Shown here one piece after another: positions 43,534 through 52,722 of a stretch of 62,369 nucleotides of DNA. The notes under the pieces are model-generated. The model had not been told where the DNA came from, made no database searches, and was given only the letters and a program-made list of their open reading frames with translations. The stretch lies in assembly GCA_964644845.1 (NCBI GenBank), contig CAZXXS010000006.1:1-62369 (forward strand), written 5' to 3'. This DNA is from Geothermovivens sp964644845. GTDB taxonomy: Bacteria > Zhuqueibacterota > Zhuqueibacteria > Oleimicrobiales > Geothermoviventaceae. The position numbers and the translations under genes are program-made. Positions within the stretch are counted from its first letter, which is position 1; each line of letters starts with the position of its first letter.

Positions 43534-46308
43534 TCACTTTCCCCCCTTGTCGGCGAGTTTGAAAAACAGGGTGGGCGCCACCGGGTAGCCACCGAGTCTG
43601 TCGCCGTACAACGAAAACCCGCCACGGTGGACAGCGTCTTTGGCGACCTCAAAACGAACGCAGAGAAACCCTTTTTCCCGCGCGTGCTTGAGTGCATCGG
43701 CAAGCTTTTGACCTGCCAAACGTACCGTCGTCAGGTAACCGTAGCTTCCAGGATCGATGCCTGCACGGTGTGACAGAACGCCCCGGGCGTCCGCCGGGTC
43801 GTCCGGGAATGGCACCGTCTCCACAGGCACGCCAGAAATCCAGACAGTCACATCCGAAGGCCATTTCGTCGCGTCGGTCTGCGGGTAGTCAGTCGGCTTC
43901 TTCCGGGACCACACCGCACCCGGAAACCGAGCATCCACCTTCGCCAAACCTGCCCGCGCTGCCCCCTCGAACAGCAGGCGGATCTCTGAGACGTCTTGTT
44001 CCCGCACTGCTGAAGGTAGACGTACGTGGTAGACAAAAAAACCGCAACCGAGACCTGCTACTTTCTGCCCCTTCGCTTCCGCAGGTGAAACAAGAGAGTC
44101 CCATCGGGCTTCGACGGTGTCGCCAGGTTTAAACCGCACCGCAAGCCAGTTGTCGGTGAGCTGCTCCTGCGACGAAACGGAGTCAGCGTACACATCCAGA
44201 TTCACGTAGTTTCGGGCCCAGAGACGACCCTCAGCGTCTTCCACACGGACTCGAACAGTGGCTAGACCGGGCTCCCCCGGTAGGGTCACGTGAACCTGCC
44301 CCAGGCCTGTCACATCGAACGGATTGATCACTACTGCCCGTTCGCCACCGGGCAAATTCCGGCTGCCCCCGAAACGATCCGTGAACAGAAGGTCCCACTT
44401 GAGTACCGCAGAACGAGGCAACAAGCCGGACTGACAGCTGGCGCGCACCTCTGCCTTCCACGTAGCGCCCGGGGCCACGGTAGGACAAGGCGGGCTGTCC
44501 ACGGCCAGAAAATCAGCTCGGTTCAGATCCTGCACCTCAAATCCGGGCCAAACACGGTCGTAGCCAAAATCCTTCGCCTCGCGGTCGTAGTCGTAGAAGC
44601 CGTTGTGCTCCCACTCAATGTCCTGGTACTCGGTGTAAACGTAACCCACGATTTTCGGGTAGAGGCGGAGCTCATTCGTTAGGAACTTGAAACACCAGGA
44701 GATGTCTCTGTCACCCGAACCAGCACTGATGCCCCCGTACTCAGAATTGAGGAGCGGCTGTTTGTCCTGTTTGTTGCCGCCGACAAAATTCCAGGAGGAC
44801 CCCGGAAACGTCTTGTCCACCACCTGCTGAATGTGACGCCTGGCGCGCGCGTAGTCGTTGATGTAGAAGTGCCACGTGTTGAGGTCTGTCTCTACGTGGT
44901 CCAGGTTACACGGCGAGTTGTCTTCCACCAACCGTGTGGGATCCAGGCGTTTCACTTCATGGACCATCTGGCGAACCCATTCTTGTCGGTCTTCCGTGTA
45001 AGCACCCGGGTGGTTCAGTCCCCAGGTCTCGTTGAAAAGGCACCACGAGAAGATGGAAGGATGGTTGAAGTCGCGTGCGATGATCTCGCGCGTTGTGTTC
45101 TCCCAACGCACCTTTGCGGAATCGGTGTAGTCCAGGAAACAAGGCATGTCGCACTGCAACAGCATGCCCAGGCGGTCAGCCCAGTACAAAAAACGCGGCT
45201 CGTCCGCCTTGATGTGAATGCGGTACATGTTGAACCCTACCTTCTGGCCGCGCTCCACGTCCTCGCGAGCGTAGTCGTCCGAAGGGTAGGTGTAGATGCC
45301 GTCCGGATTGAAGGCCTGGTTCAAGGCGCCGCGGATGTAAACGGGTCGATCGTTAATCCAAATCATCGGGTAACCTGAGCCCGGTGCAGGCGCTATTTTC
45401 ACCTCACGGAGGCCAAAATACGAGTGAACGCGGTCAAGCGTGTCCACTTTCCCGCTCAGCACCACGGTGAACGCATACAGGAAAGGGTCTTCCGGGTACC
45501 ACAACCGGGGTTTGGGGATTCTTGCCTCGAGGCGCACACGGTTTTCGCCAGGCTGCAGCGTTACTTTTCTCTCTGCTGAGGGCACGTTGCCGCTGTCGAA
45601 TCGAACAAGTACCCGCACCTTCGTCTTTCTGTGCCCAGGGTTCACAACCAGCACGTCGAACGTTGCTTTGGCGGGATTCACGGAGGGCACGACGTGGACC
45701 TGTTGAATCGCAATTTGCGAAGGAACTGCCTCCAGGTACACTGTTTGCCAGATCCCGGACGTTTTCGTGTACCAGCCCACCTGCTTCCCAACCGGCTGTT
45801 CCCGACTGGTCCAGTCCTCAGCGCGCACCACGACGGTGTTCTCGGCGTCAGTCTTGAGCAGCTTGGTGATGTCGAAGCGAAACGGCGTGTACCCACCCTC
45901 GTGACATCCGACCCGTTCGCCGTTCACCCAGACGGTAGCTTTCCAGTCCACAGCGCCAAAACAGAGCCAAACATGTGCGTCTCGCCAGTCTTTTGGCAAC
46001 CGGAAGCTGCGACGGTACCAGGCGACGCCCTTGTAGTTCCTGTCCGCAATCCCGGAGAGCCTGGACTCCCAGGGGAACGGTACCACAATTTGCTGGTCGA
46101 ACCCACCGCGACCGGGCTCGAACCAACCTTGTGTTACGCCCCGGTTCTCCGGATCAAACGCAAAGCTCCACGTGCCGTTGAGATTGAGCCACTGGTCCCG
46201 GCGGAAATCGGGACGGGGATGTTCCGGTCGCGGAATCTCCGCCGCAGTCGACAGCGAAAAGGCGAGGAGAGGCAGCAAGAAAGCTGTAAGCGACGGGTAA
46301 AATCTCAT
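43534..46308 (-). CDS. Secreted GH2 beta-galactosidase/glucuronidase-family enzyme
   Basis: The 924-residue protein begins at ATG 46308 after GGAGG (7 nt). Signal peptide: FLLPLLAFSLSTAAE. Order: sugar-binding jelly roll (about 25-195, 'LNGTWSFAFDP', 'YKGVAWYRRSF', 'VWVNGERVGCHEGGYTPF'), Ig-like (about 200-295), TIM barrel (about 300-580) with acid/base Glu427 in FNETWG and nucleophile Glu523 in LLNSEYGG. The last 340 residues hold extra beta domains, including 'LSHRAGIDPGSYGYLTTVRL', not part of the minimal enzyme. Retaining beta-glycosidase; galactose, glucuronate or mannose specificity cannot be set by eye. Confidence 0.92.
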   Translation of the reverse strand: MRFYPSLTAFLLPLLAFSLSTAAEIPRPEHPRPDFRRDQWLNLNGTWSFAFDPENRGVTQGWFEPGRGGFDQQIVVPFPWESRLSGIADRNYKGVAWYRRSFRLPKDWRDAHVWLCFGAVDWKATVWVNGERVGCHEGGYTPFRFDITKLLKTDAENTVVVRAEDWTSREQPVGKQVGWYTKTSGIWQTVYLEAVPSQIAIQQVHVVPSVNPAKATFDVLVVNPGHRKTKVRVLVRFDSGNVPSAERKVTLQPGENRVRLEARIPKPRLWYPEDPFLYAFTVVLSGKVDTLDRVHSYFGLREVKIAPAPGSGYPMIWINDRPVYIRGALNQAFNPDGIYTYPSDDYAREDVERGQKVGFNMYRIHIKADEPRFLYWADRLGMLLQCDMPCFLDYTDSAKVRWENTTREIIARDFNHPSIFSWCLFNETWGLNHPGAYTEDRQEWVRQMVHEVKRLDPTRLVEDNSPCNLDHVETDLNTWHFYINDYARARRHIQQVVDKTFPGSSWNFVGGNKQDKQPLLNSEYGGISAGSGDRDISWCFKFLTNELRLYPKIVGYVYTEYQDIEWEHNGFYDYDREAKDFGYDRVWPGFEVQDLNRADFLAVDSPPCPTVAPGATWKAEVRASCQSGLLPRSAVLKWDLLFTDRFGGSRNLPGGERAVVINPFDVTGLGQVHVTLPGEPGLATVRVRVEDAEGRLWARNYVNLDVYADSVSSQEQLTDNWLAVRFKPGDTVEARWDSLVSPAEAKGQKVAGLGCGFFVYHVRLPSAVREQDVSEIRLLFEGAARAGLAKVDARFPGAVWSRKKPTDYPQTDATKWPSDVTVWISGVPVETVPFPDDPADARGVLSHRAGIDPGSYGYLTTVRLAGQKLADALKHAREKGFLCVRFEVAKDAVHRGGFSLYGDRLGGYPVAPTLFFKLADKGGK

Positions 46309-46581
46309 TTCAGGCCCTCCACACTTGAACCACGTCGACCAACGTCCCGGACAAAGTACAGTCCAACAGACGCCGCAATTTAGGGAAAAACTCGGGCGTG
46401 GGCAATTCCAAAAAGCAGGGGACTTCGCCCCTTGACACCGCGGTACAGGTAGCACCTCGCTCGGTCCAACCGCCCTTTCGAAATGGACAAAAGAGGATAC
46501 TGGAGATGATCAGGGATTTGGGGATGGAAAAGCTTTGGGTAGTGAGAAGGTCTCAGTGGCTAACCTGCCGGGTTTCGCCCC

Positions 46582-46613
46582 AAAAAGCGAACGGGGCTGC
46601 AACCTGCAGCCCC
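46582..46613 (-). terminator. Terminator downstream of speD
   Basis: GGGGCTGCA (46593-46601) and TGCAGCCCC (46605-46613) form a 9-bp stem with a 3-nt loop. On the minus strand it is followed by a TTTTT run at 46586-46582. It lies 30 nt after the speD stop. The rest of 46309-46642 holds nothing I can name. Confidence 0.7.
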
Positions 46614-46642
46614 GCGCGAGGATCTCCGCTGTCGAATTGCAG

Positions 46643-47044
46643 TCAGAGCTGGCCGACTTCGAATTCAGCTGTCTCTTTCTGTTTCGGCTCGTCATCTTCC
46701 TCCATCCGGAGGCCACGGAGCATTTCGGTAATGTTCTTCCGTTTGGGACGAAAATACTTCGAAAGCACCTCATCCATCTTGTGAGGATCAACCCGATCCC
46801 CACAAGTGAAGATATCAACAGCCGCGTAGTTGTACTCCGGCCATGTGTGAATCGAAAGGTGCGATTCAGCAATGATTGCTACACCCGAGACTCCCTGCGG
46901 TGCAAACTGGTGTGTCCGAACGCTTAGCAAGGTCGCTCCACCCGCCAACGCCGCTTCGGTCAGCGCACGTTCGGTCAGTTCAGGGCTGTTCAGGTTCGTT
47001 GCTTCCCAGTACTCCAGAATCAGGTGCCGGCCAAGATGTTCCAT
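46643..47044 (-). CDS. speD: S-adenosylmethionine decarboxylase (pyruvoyl-dependent)
   Basis: The 133-residue proenzyme belongs to the small bacterial/archaeal SpeD class. Self-cleavage between Glu60 and Ser61 in 'IIAESHLSIHTWPE' makes the pyruvoyl group; His66 and Cys81 (FTCGD) are the helper residues known in this family. It supplies decarboxylated SAM, the aminopropyl donor. The C-terminus (PKRKNITEMLRGLRMEEDDEPKQKE) is charged and longer than the minimal form. ATG 47044 lies 3 nt after the bpsA stop, and its AAAGGAGG ribosome site is inside the end of bpsA, so translation is coupled. Confidence 0.93.
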   Translation of the reverse strand: MEHLGRHLILEYWEATNLNSPELTERALTEAALAGGATLLSVRTHQFAPQGVSGVAIIAESHLSIHTWPEYNYAAVDIFTCGDRVDPHKMDEVLSKYFRPKRKNITEMLRGLRMEEDDEPKQKETAEFEVGQL

Positions 47045-47047
47045 GGC

Positions 47048-48139
47048 TCACCTCCTTTCACCGGTTTGTTTGCGGTGCGCAGCCATCTTCGAGTAGATCA
47101 ACCGCTCTTCATCGCTGTAAATGTCCTCGCCTTCGAACGAGATGTTCTCGGGCTGGAAATCTGCGAGTGTTTCTACACGGTAAAGAGAGCTCCGGTACCA
47201 GTTGACCGTCGGAAAGTGCGTGTACGGTTCCACATCGTTCCGAATACTGTCCAGCAGGAATCCCCAGTTTTCGTACTCGCTGTGCTCGTAAATGAGGTGC
47301 GTGAGAACGATGTCGTGCTCGTTTACGAGCCATTTTTGCAGATTTTTCCACTTGCGCAAAGAGGATTCAGTGAGCGTCATGCCGAAATAGCCCGCGCGTC
47401 CGTCGCCGGGTTTCAGAAGCCCGAAACCGCGTTCGAGGAACAAGAAAAGCCCCGCGTAGTTCTCGGGCGGGTCTGTCAGGAACGTGTCGAACTGCGCAAA
47501 GAGATCGTCGGGCAACTTTTTGCGCAAATCGAATGTGAGCACGCGCGCAGGGATGTTCAGCCTCTCCGCATGTTCACGGATGTACCGAACGTAACGTTCA
47601 TCGATTTCGAACGTAACGATCTCTTTCGGCTTTCCGGCGAGGCCGATGGCCAGGGTCATCAGGTCGTCGTCGCCGAGGATGGCCACGCGCTTGTCGGTCA
47701 CGTCGCCGTTCTGCAGCATGAGCGCCGCTCGCCGCATGGCCGACTCGGGCGTCAGTACACCCTGGTCAAAGTCGTCCGTTGGTTCAGGGCGTCCTGCAGC
47801 GATGTCCCGAAATGTGGTAAACGCGTCTTCGAGGTCGGCTAAAGACAGTCCCGTACCCGCACACGTCGGGCAACGGAATGATTTGGGAGGAACGATCCCC
47901 CGACTTTGCAGCAGTTCCGCACCCGACTCCGTGAGGTGTACCTGGCCGCCCTCGAATCTCAGCAGGCCTTCGTCCGCCATCACCTTGACGGCCTCGACCG
48001 TGAGATTGAAGGGCTGATCCGCCAGATCAACCACCTTCCACGGGTCGGTCGTGGCCGCTAAGGCGGTAAGGATGCGGTCGAAGGCATGGTCGGTAACCGG
48101 TAGCCCGGTGTTTGCCGAAATCGTTTCAAGAATGTGCAA
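47048..48139 (-). CDS. bpsA: N4-bis(aminopropyl)spermidine synthase (branched-chain polyamine synthase)
   Basis: The 363-residue protein starts at TTG 48139, with GGAGG 7 nt upstream. Its N-terminal region (about 1-85) is winged-helix-like, followed by a Cys pair FRCPTCAGTG. The aminopropyltransferase core has the BpsA version of the cofactor loop, 'AILGDDDLMTLA' (156-164), then 'TFEIDERYVRYI', 'LTFDLRKKLP', 'LTDPPENYAG' (223-226) and 'HLIYEHSEYENWGFL'. This loop differs from the GxGxG of SpeE. Family knowledge: BpsA of Thermococcus and Thermus adds two aminopropyl groups to the middle nitrogen of spermidine. It pairs with speD, its donor-making enzyme, in one operon. Confidence 0.93.
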   Translation of the reverse strand: MHILETISANTGLPVTDHAFDRILTALAATTDPWKVVDLADQPFNLTVEAVKVMADEGLLRFEGGQVHLTESGAELLQSRGIVPPKSFRCPTCAGTGLSLADLEDAFTTFRDIAAGRPEPTDDFDQGVLTPESAMRRAALMLQNGDVTDKRVAILGDDDLMTLAIGLAGKPKEIVTFEIDERYVRYIREHAERLNIPARVLTFDLRKKLPDDLFAQFDTFLTDPPENYAGLFLFLERGFGLLKPGDGRAGYFGMTLTESSLRKWKNLQKWLVNEHDIVLTHLIYEHSEYENWGFLLDSIRNDVEPYTHFPTVNWYRSSLYRVETLADFQPENISFEGEDIYSDEERLIYSKMAAHRKQTGERR

Positions 48140-48201
48140 CTGCCATCCTCCAAAACCATGCCCTCTGGTTAGTCCAACTTACCCGTTTTCGGCAGCCGCA
48201 A

Positions 48202-48229
48202 ATTTAAGCAAAACCAATGGGTTTCGCAA
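48202..48229 (-). promoter_or_regulatory. Candidate promoter of bpsA-speD
   Basis: On the minus strand TTGCGA (48229-48224) lies 16 nt from TTAAAT (48207-48202), about 60 nt before the TTG start. Each box has four matches or fewer to consensus. Confidence 0.35.
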
Positions 48230-48307
48230 GATTTTTTTCTCACTTTTTACAACTCGAACCCACCGGATCGGCTTAAACCAGCAACGCCGCCAAAACCTTA
48301 GTTGCAG

Positions 48308-49591
48308 TTACTCCCGGGAAAGTGACAACGCAAACAGCATGCCGTCACCTGCCGCCATCAACACCTGGATCGTCCGATCTCGGCCCTCTCGAAAGTCCCA
48401 CACATCCCCCGGCAATTTGCTGCGGCTCACTTCACGAACCGATTCGACAGGCTGGGTGAACCTCAGGGTAACGATGCGACCGGATGTGTAATCGCGGTTC
48501 ACTACAAGCAAGTAGCGGCGATCGTTGGATGTACGGAAGTAGCCGAAAAGCAGCTGCATCTGGTCCCCAGGATCCACGAACCAGTTTTGCGGCAATTTGC
48601 GACACCCTTTTGGCACGGGGTCACTGTGGTAGACTTCCAGGCTCTGCAGCGACAGAAGGACAGGACCAAGGCGTGCCAGCTCAGCGTTGATCCTGGAAAC
48701 CGGGGTGTAAAGCCAGGTAGGCCGCCCACCAGCATCGACCACAGCTGAAGCAAACTGCCAGCCACTCCCACGCGGAGGCCAGTACGTGAAGTACTGGATC
48801 CCTTTGGCCCCGTAAGCCAGAGCTGAATACAGGGCGAACCGCAAGTAGGGCTCCTTTGGCCGAGGGTAGCTTGCGTGCTGCGTGGAGAGTAAAAAGGCCC
48901 AAAACGGTACACCCGACTCCAGGCTGCGCTGGCGTATCAATTCCAGGTTTCGGAAGAAGTCGGGACGCAGGCCGTTGTTCGTAATCGGGTAGTGGTCGAA
49001 ACTAAGCACAGGAGGACGGACAGTGTTCACGAAACTGTCCAAGTACGCTTCGTACGTTGGCACACCCAGCTGGCGAGGACTGGCGTAGGTGGGGAACAAG
49101 TTAATGTACGGTACCGTCCCGGGCAACACCTGCTTGATCGTTGCAACCAGTTGCCCCAAAGAGCGGAACTCTCTGGCGTTCGGCTCATCCCTCAGACAAA
49201 AGCCAAGCAGACCAGGTACATTTCGGTACCCCTGCAAGGTTTCGACGGCCACCGAGTCTGGATCCGCTGTGCTGGCATCGAGAGCCCTTTGTAACGCCGG
49301 CGACCACAGCAAAGCGCAAATTCTGTGGCGCCGGGCCAACCGAAGAAGAGCGGCATTCTGACTGTCGTGCTGGACGAAGGAAAGGACCGTGTTGAACCCC
49401 GCCTCCGCCAAGGTGCGAAAGGCAGCATCCGAGAAGTGGTCCGGTGGTGGACCGTTCCACGCAACAATCGGGAAAACTGCGCCGCCAGCACCACAGCCTG
49501 TCCACGGAAGTGAAGCCCCCGTGTCGCCACACGCCAGAACCCCCGCGAACAACAACACAGAAACCAGCAACAACGCTGTGCTGCGTTTCAC
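48308..49591 (-). CDS. Lipoprotein with glycoside-hydrolase-like TIM barrel
   Basis: The 427-residue protein starts at GTG 49591 (AAAGGA 7 nt upstream) with lipobox VLAC (Cys21). The barrel shows 'FRTLAEAGFNTVLSFVQHD', 'GYRNVPGLLGFCLRDEPNAREF' (candidate acid/base Glu in DEP), 'PPVLSFDHYPI', 'ESGVPFWAFLLSTQHA' and 'YGAKGIQYFTYWPP'. This layout fits clan-A (GH42/GH5-like) glycosidases with an extra beta domain at the C-terminus ('RRYLLVVNRDYTSGRIVTLRF'). I cannot name a family or a second catalytic Glu. Confidence 0.68.
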   Translation of the reverse strand: MKRSTALLLVSVLLFAGVLACGDTGASLPWTGCGAGGAVFPIVAWNGPPPDHFSDAAFRTLAEAGFNTVLSFVQHDSQNAALLRLARRHRICALLWSPALQRALDASTADPDSVAVETLQGYRNVPGLLGFCLRDEPNAREFRSLGQLVATIKQVLPGTVPYINLFPTYASPRQLGVPTYEAYLDSFVNTVRPPVLSFDHYPITNNGLRPDFFRNLELIRQRSLESGVPFWAFLLSTQHASYPRPKEPYLRFALYSALAYGAKGIQYFTYWPPRGSGWQFASAVVDAGGRPTWLYTPVSRINAELARLGPVLLSLQSLEVYHSDPVPKGCRKLPQNWFVDPGDQMQLLFGYFRTSNDRRYLLVVNRDYTSGRIVTLRFTQPVESVREVSRSKLPGDVWDFREGRDRTIQVLMAAGDGMLFALSLSRE

Positions 49592-49862
49592 GGTTCGTCC
49601 TTTCCGTTGGTCTTGTGTGCTTTTGGAAGTGCGCACGTTGCATTTGCGCCCGTCCGAAAGACGGACTTTTCCGCGCCCCACGCTGCCCGAAACAGGGTCC
49701 AGCACCCTCAACTTCCGGGCGTCCGCAGGCTACCCGCAGGCGGTACCCTGCGGATTGCGTGAGCCCCCGAGACTCAGTCACCCTGCACTCAGCAAAAACA
49801 AACCCGGGCGACTTTCTCGCAAAACGCAGCGGCATAAGCAACGCACGTTCACGGGGACTGTC

Positions 49863-50639
49863 TCAGTGCTTGTTCTTGATTTCCTCCAGAAGCTTCCGTG
49901 CTTCCTTCTTGTGTTCCGGGTCGTCAGCGTCCTTTACCGGTAGTTGCAACACCTTTTCATACTCCTGGCGGGCCAGGTCGTACTTCTTCATCATTTGGTA
50001 AGTTCGGCCCAGCTCCAGGTGGTGATTGATGTGCTCCGGATTAACAGCAATCGCACGTTTGAAGTACTCCACCGCTTTCTCGTTGCTGGCTGGAGGCAAT
50101 CCTCCGTAGATGACTTTGGCAGCCATTTTGAGGAAACCGCTCAAGTTGGCCACCTCACGGTGCCAGCGCGCGAGCACGTGGAGAGCCCCGTCGTGGTTCG
50201 GATCGAGCGCGATGGCCTTCTCTGCTTCCTCTTTTACCTCACGGGACAGCTGCACCTTCTTCTTGCCGCCGGTAAGCAGCGCCACGCGTCCAACTGCCAC
50301 TGCGAGAATGAAGTGCGTGTTCGCACTGTCCGGACAAAGGGCCACGGCCTTCCGCGCCAGCTTTTCGGCAACCAGGTAGCCCTGCTTCCGCACCTTTTTA
50401 CTTTTCTTCGTCTCCCCCACGTCCACGTACGCTCGGGCAAGTTTCCACAGCGCCTCGCAGTTCGTGGAATCCACTTGCACGGCCTTGGCGTACGCCTCCA
50501 GTGCTCCCTGATTGTCAAACTTCGCGTACAGGCTGTCACCTTTGGCAATCCAGTCTTGCACCGACTGCCCATTGGTCGGCAAGACAACAGCAAACGTCAA
50601 CAAAACCAGTCCGAACGTTACGGCGATTTTGCGCGACAT
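49863..50639 (-). CDS. Secreted TPR protein
   Basis: A 258-residue protein from ATG 50639 (GGAGGGAG). The signal peptide ends LPTNGQ. At least five helical repeats are seen, e.g. 'GDSLYAKFDNQGALEAYAKAVQVDSTN', 'EEAEKAIALDPNHDGALHVLARWHREVANL' and 'HHLELGRTYQMMKKYDLARQEYEKVLQLP'. The middle motif is like those of RMD-type TPR proteins. No enzymatic domain is seen. Divergent from the GH57-like gene. Confidence 0.8.
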   Translation of the reverse strand: MSRKIAVTFGLVLLTFAVVLPTNGQSVQDWIAKGDSLYAKFDNQGALEAYAKAVQVDSTNCEALWKLARAYVDVGETKKSKKVRKQGYLVAEKLARKAVALCPDSANTHFILAVAVGRVALLTGGKKKVQLSREVKEEAEKAIALDPNHDGALHVLARWHREVANLSGFLKMAAKVIYGGLPPASNEKAVEYFKRAIAVNPEHINHHLELGRTYQMMKKYDLARQEYEKVLQLPVKDADDPEHKKEARKLLEEIKNKH

Positions 50640-50892
50640 TTTTACTCCCTCCACTCGTGGATCGACGTCAGGATTCACAGCCAGTCTACGAAGTTTTTAC
50701 GGGAAAGTCAAGAGTTGGACGGAGCGTAGCTTCATCAGACGCAAGACGGCCTCACCGCGAATTTTCTCGTTCCTTTAGGAAACACTCGCCCCTCAGAATC
50801 TTTCCGCCTGAAAACCATTTGCCTGAGAGTTGGTTAAAACCTATCTTTGGGGTAGCCCTGCGCTTCCCCCAACAAAACGACCGGAGGTAAGC

Positions 50893-52674
50893 ATGTCCCT
50901 GTCCAGAAGAGTCCTGGTTGTTGCATTCAGTGCATTCTGCCTCTGGGGGTTCACTGTTTCTGCCAAACCCAAGGTGGCGATGGCTGTCTACCATTTCAAT
51001 CTGCAGTACGTAGCCGGAGACCAGCGCATCGAACGCCGGATCGTTCGCGAATCCATCATTCCTCTCCTCGATTTCTACGAGGCGCATCCGAACTACAAAG
51101 GCGACTTTGAAATCCAGGGCTGGGCACTGGAGGTCATCCAGGAAGAATTCCCCGAAGTCATCGAGCGTTTGCGAGCGCTGATCAACAGTGGCCAGCTGGA
51201 ACTGGTTGTCGCTCACTACTCCGACCAACTCTTCATCGGTTACCCAGCTCTGGATCTACAACGTTCCGTAGAACTCTCAGATCGAGTTCTCAAGAAACTC
51301 AATCTCAAGCGCTCCCGGGTGTTCTTCGCTCAAGAACTCCAGTGGAGTCCAGCTCTGGCTTCAGCGCTTCAGGGAAAGTACGACGTTGTTGTTACCAGCG
51401 GCGATCCCTACGGTTACTACCGCTCCGCAGCCATGCCTCTGGAGTGGTTTGAGTACGCTGGCAAGCGGATGCTCGTTCTTCTTGGCGGTGGGGAAAAGAG
51501 CCTCAAATGCTGTCAGTGGGCTTGGGCCTTTTTTGATGACGGCGAGGTGTTCAGCACCCGCGACTACATGAGCGATTTCTACCGGGTGCCAGAATGGGAG
51601 AAGCAACATGTTGACAGGTTCAAAAAACTGGAAAGGGAAGGGTACCGGTTTGTCACCGTGAGTGAGTTTGTGGCCTTGCTCAAAGAGCGTGGTTACAAGA
51701 TCCCTACGATGCCTTACGTGCCCGAAGGTACCTGGAACATGTCGGCCGGGGGACCCTACAACTGGCTTGGCAAACAGGGTGGCGGGGCCGAAACGGATGG
51801 TCCCACGCGTGCGCGGAATTTCCGGGCACGAAACTGGGTTCTGACAGCGGAAACGCTGGTCAAGAAGGTGATCGATCGGCTGCAGGGGCCGCGGGCGTTC
51901 ATCGAAAAGGTTCTGGAATTGGCCTGGCAGCATCTACTTCTTGGCGAAGTCTCGGATTCTTCCGGCTGGTCGCCGTTTCCGATCGAAGTCCGTTACACCG
52001 ATGAGGAGTGCACGGTCGCTGAACAGGGTGCGCGTGTGCTCATTGAGCAGGTTCTGAGCACCACGGGCCTGGACACCGGCTGTGTTTTTGTCGACTTGAA
52101 GAGCGGCGAGGTGACCCCTGCCCGAGCTTCGACCTCGCACCCCCAGGCCGAGTGCGCGGCTTCTCCAACGCCCGTGAAGGTACGAGCAGCCTCCTACGAA
52201 ATCCAGGTCGAGAAGTTCTCCAAGGACCTTTACCGTCTACGGATCACAGCCCGGCGGCCCCGGGATGGCCAGGTCGAGTTTGTATTTCCTCTCACCGGGC
52301 GCGTGCACTACTACTCCCCTCCGCTCGGGGAAGATTCGCTGGTCAGTGTTCCAACGGATCTGAAACATGATCCGATTCTGTCCCTGGCAAACGGGCTTTT
52401 CACCCTGGGGAACGGATGGAACCTGATCAAAGACAACACCGTGGAACATCTTGCCGGAACGTGGCGGTACAAGTCGAATGAGCTCGTTTTCCGAGAAGGC
52501 TTGCGAGAAGATGTCCCAACGGCTGAAATGGTCTTTTACCTTTACAGAGGGACACCGCAAGAGGCCCTGGCGCGAGCCAATCGGCTGAACGTCTGGCCGC
52601 GGATTCGGGTGTGCGTGTCCAACGGGCAGATTTTGCTGCACAGGCTCGGGCTGGAAGAAATCGGTCAGCAGTAA
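50893..52674 (+). CDS. Secreted GH57/GH38-like glycosidase
   Basis: The 593-residue protein starts at ATG 50893 after GGAGGTAAGC, with a signal peptide ending TVSAK. The N-terminal (beta/alpha) barrel has 'VAMAVYHFNLQYVAG', 'LELVVAHYSDQLFIGYP' and 'SRVFFAQELQWSPALASAL' (candidate nucleophile Glu148), resembling the alpha-glycosidase/alpha-mannosidase/deacetylase barrel. 'MPYVPEGTWNMSAGGPYNWLG' follows, then helices (about 310-390) and a beta-sandwich. No conserved GH57 five-motif set is complete by eye, so the family label is approximate. A divergent neighbour is the TPR protein; uvrA follows 48 nt later but is likely independent. Confidence 0.7.
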   Translation: MSLSRRVLVVAFSAFCLWGFTVSAKPKVAMAVYHFNLQYVAGDQRIERRIVRESIIPLLDFYEAHPNYKGDFEIQGWALEVIQEEFPEVIERLRALINSGQLELVVAHYSDQLFIGYPALDLQRSVELSDRVLKKLNLKRSRVFFAQELQWSPALASALQGKYDVVVTSGDPYGYYRSAAMPLEWFEYAGKRMLVLLGGGEKSLKCCQWAWAFFDDGEVFSTRDYMSDFYRVPEWEKQHVDRFKKLEREGYRFVTVSEFVALLKERGYKIPTMPYVPEGTWNMSAGGPYNWLGKQGGGAETDGPTRARNFRARNWVLTAETLVKKVIDRLQGPRAFIEKVLELAWQHLLLGEVSDSSGWSPFPIEVRYTDEECTVAEQGARVLIEQVLSTTGLDTGCVFVDLKSGEVTPARASTSHPQAECAASPTPVKVRAASYEIQVEKFSKDLYRLRITARRPRDGQVEFVFPLTGRVHYYSPPLGEDSLVSVPTDLKHDPILSLANGLFTLGNGWNLIKDNTVEHLAGTWRYKSNELVFREGLREDVPTAEMVFYLYRGTPQEALARANRLNVWPRIRVCVSNGQILLHRLGLEEIGQQ

Positions 52675-52722
52675 GTAAGCGGCAGTAGGCAGCAGGCGCG
52701 CAGAAAAACCCTACGGCAACAG

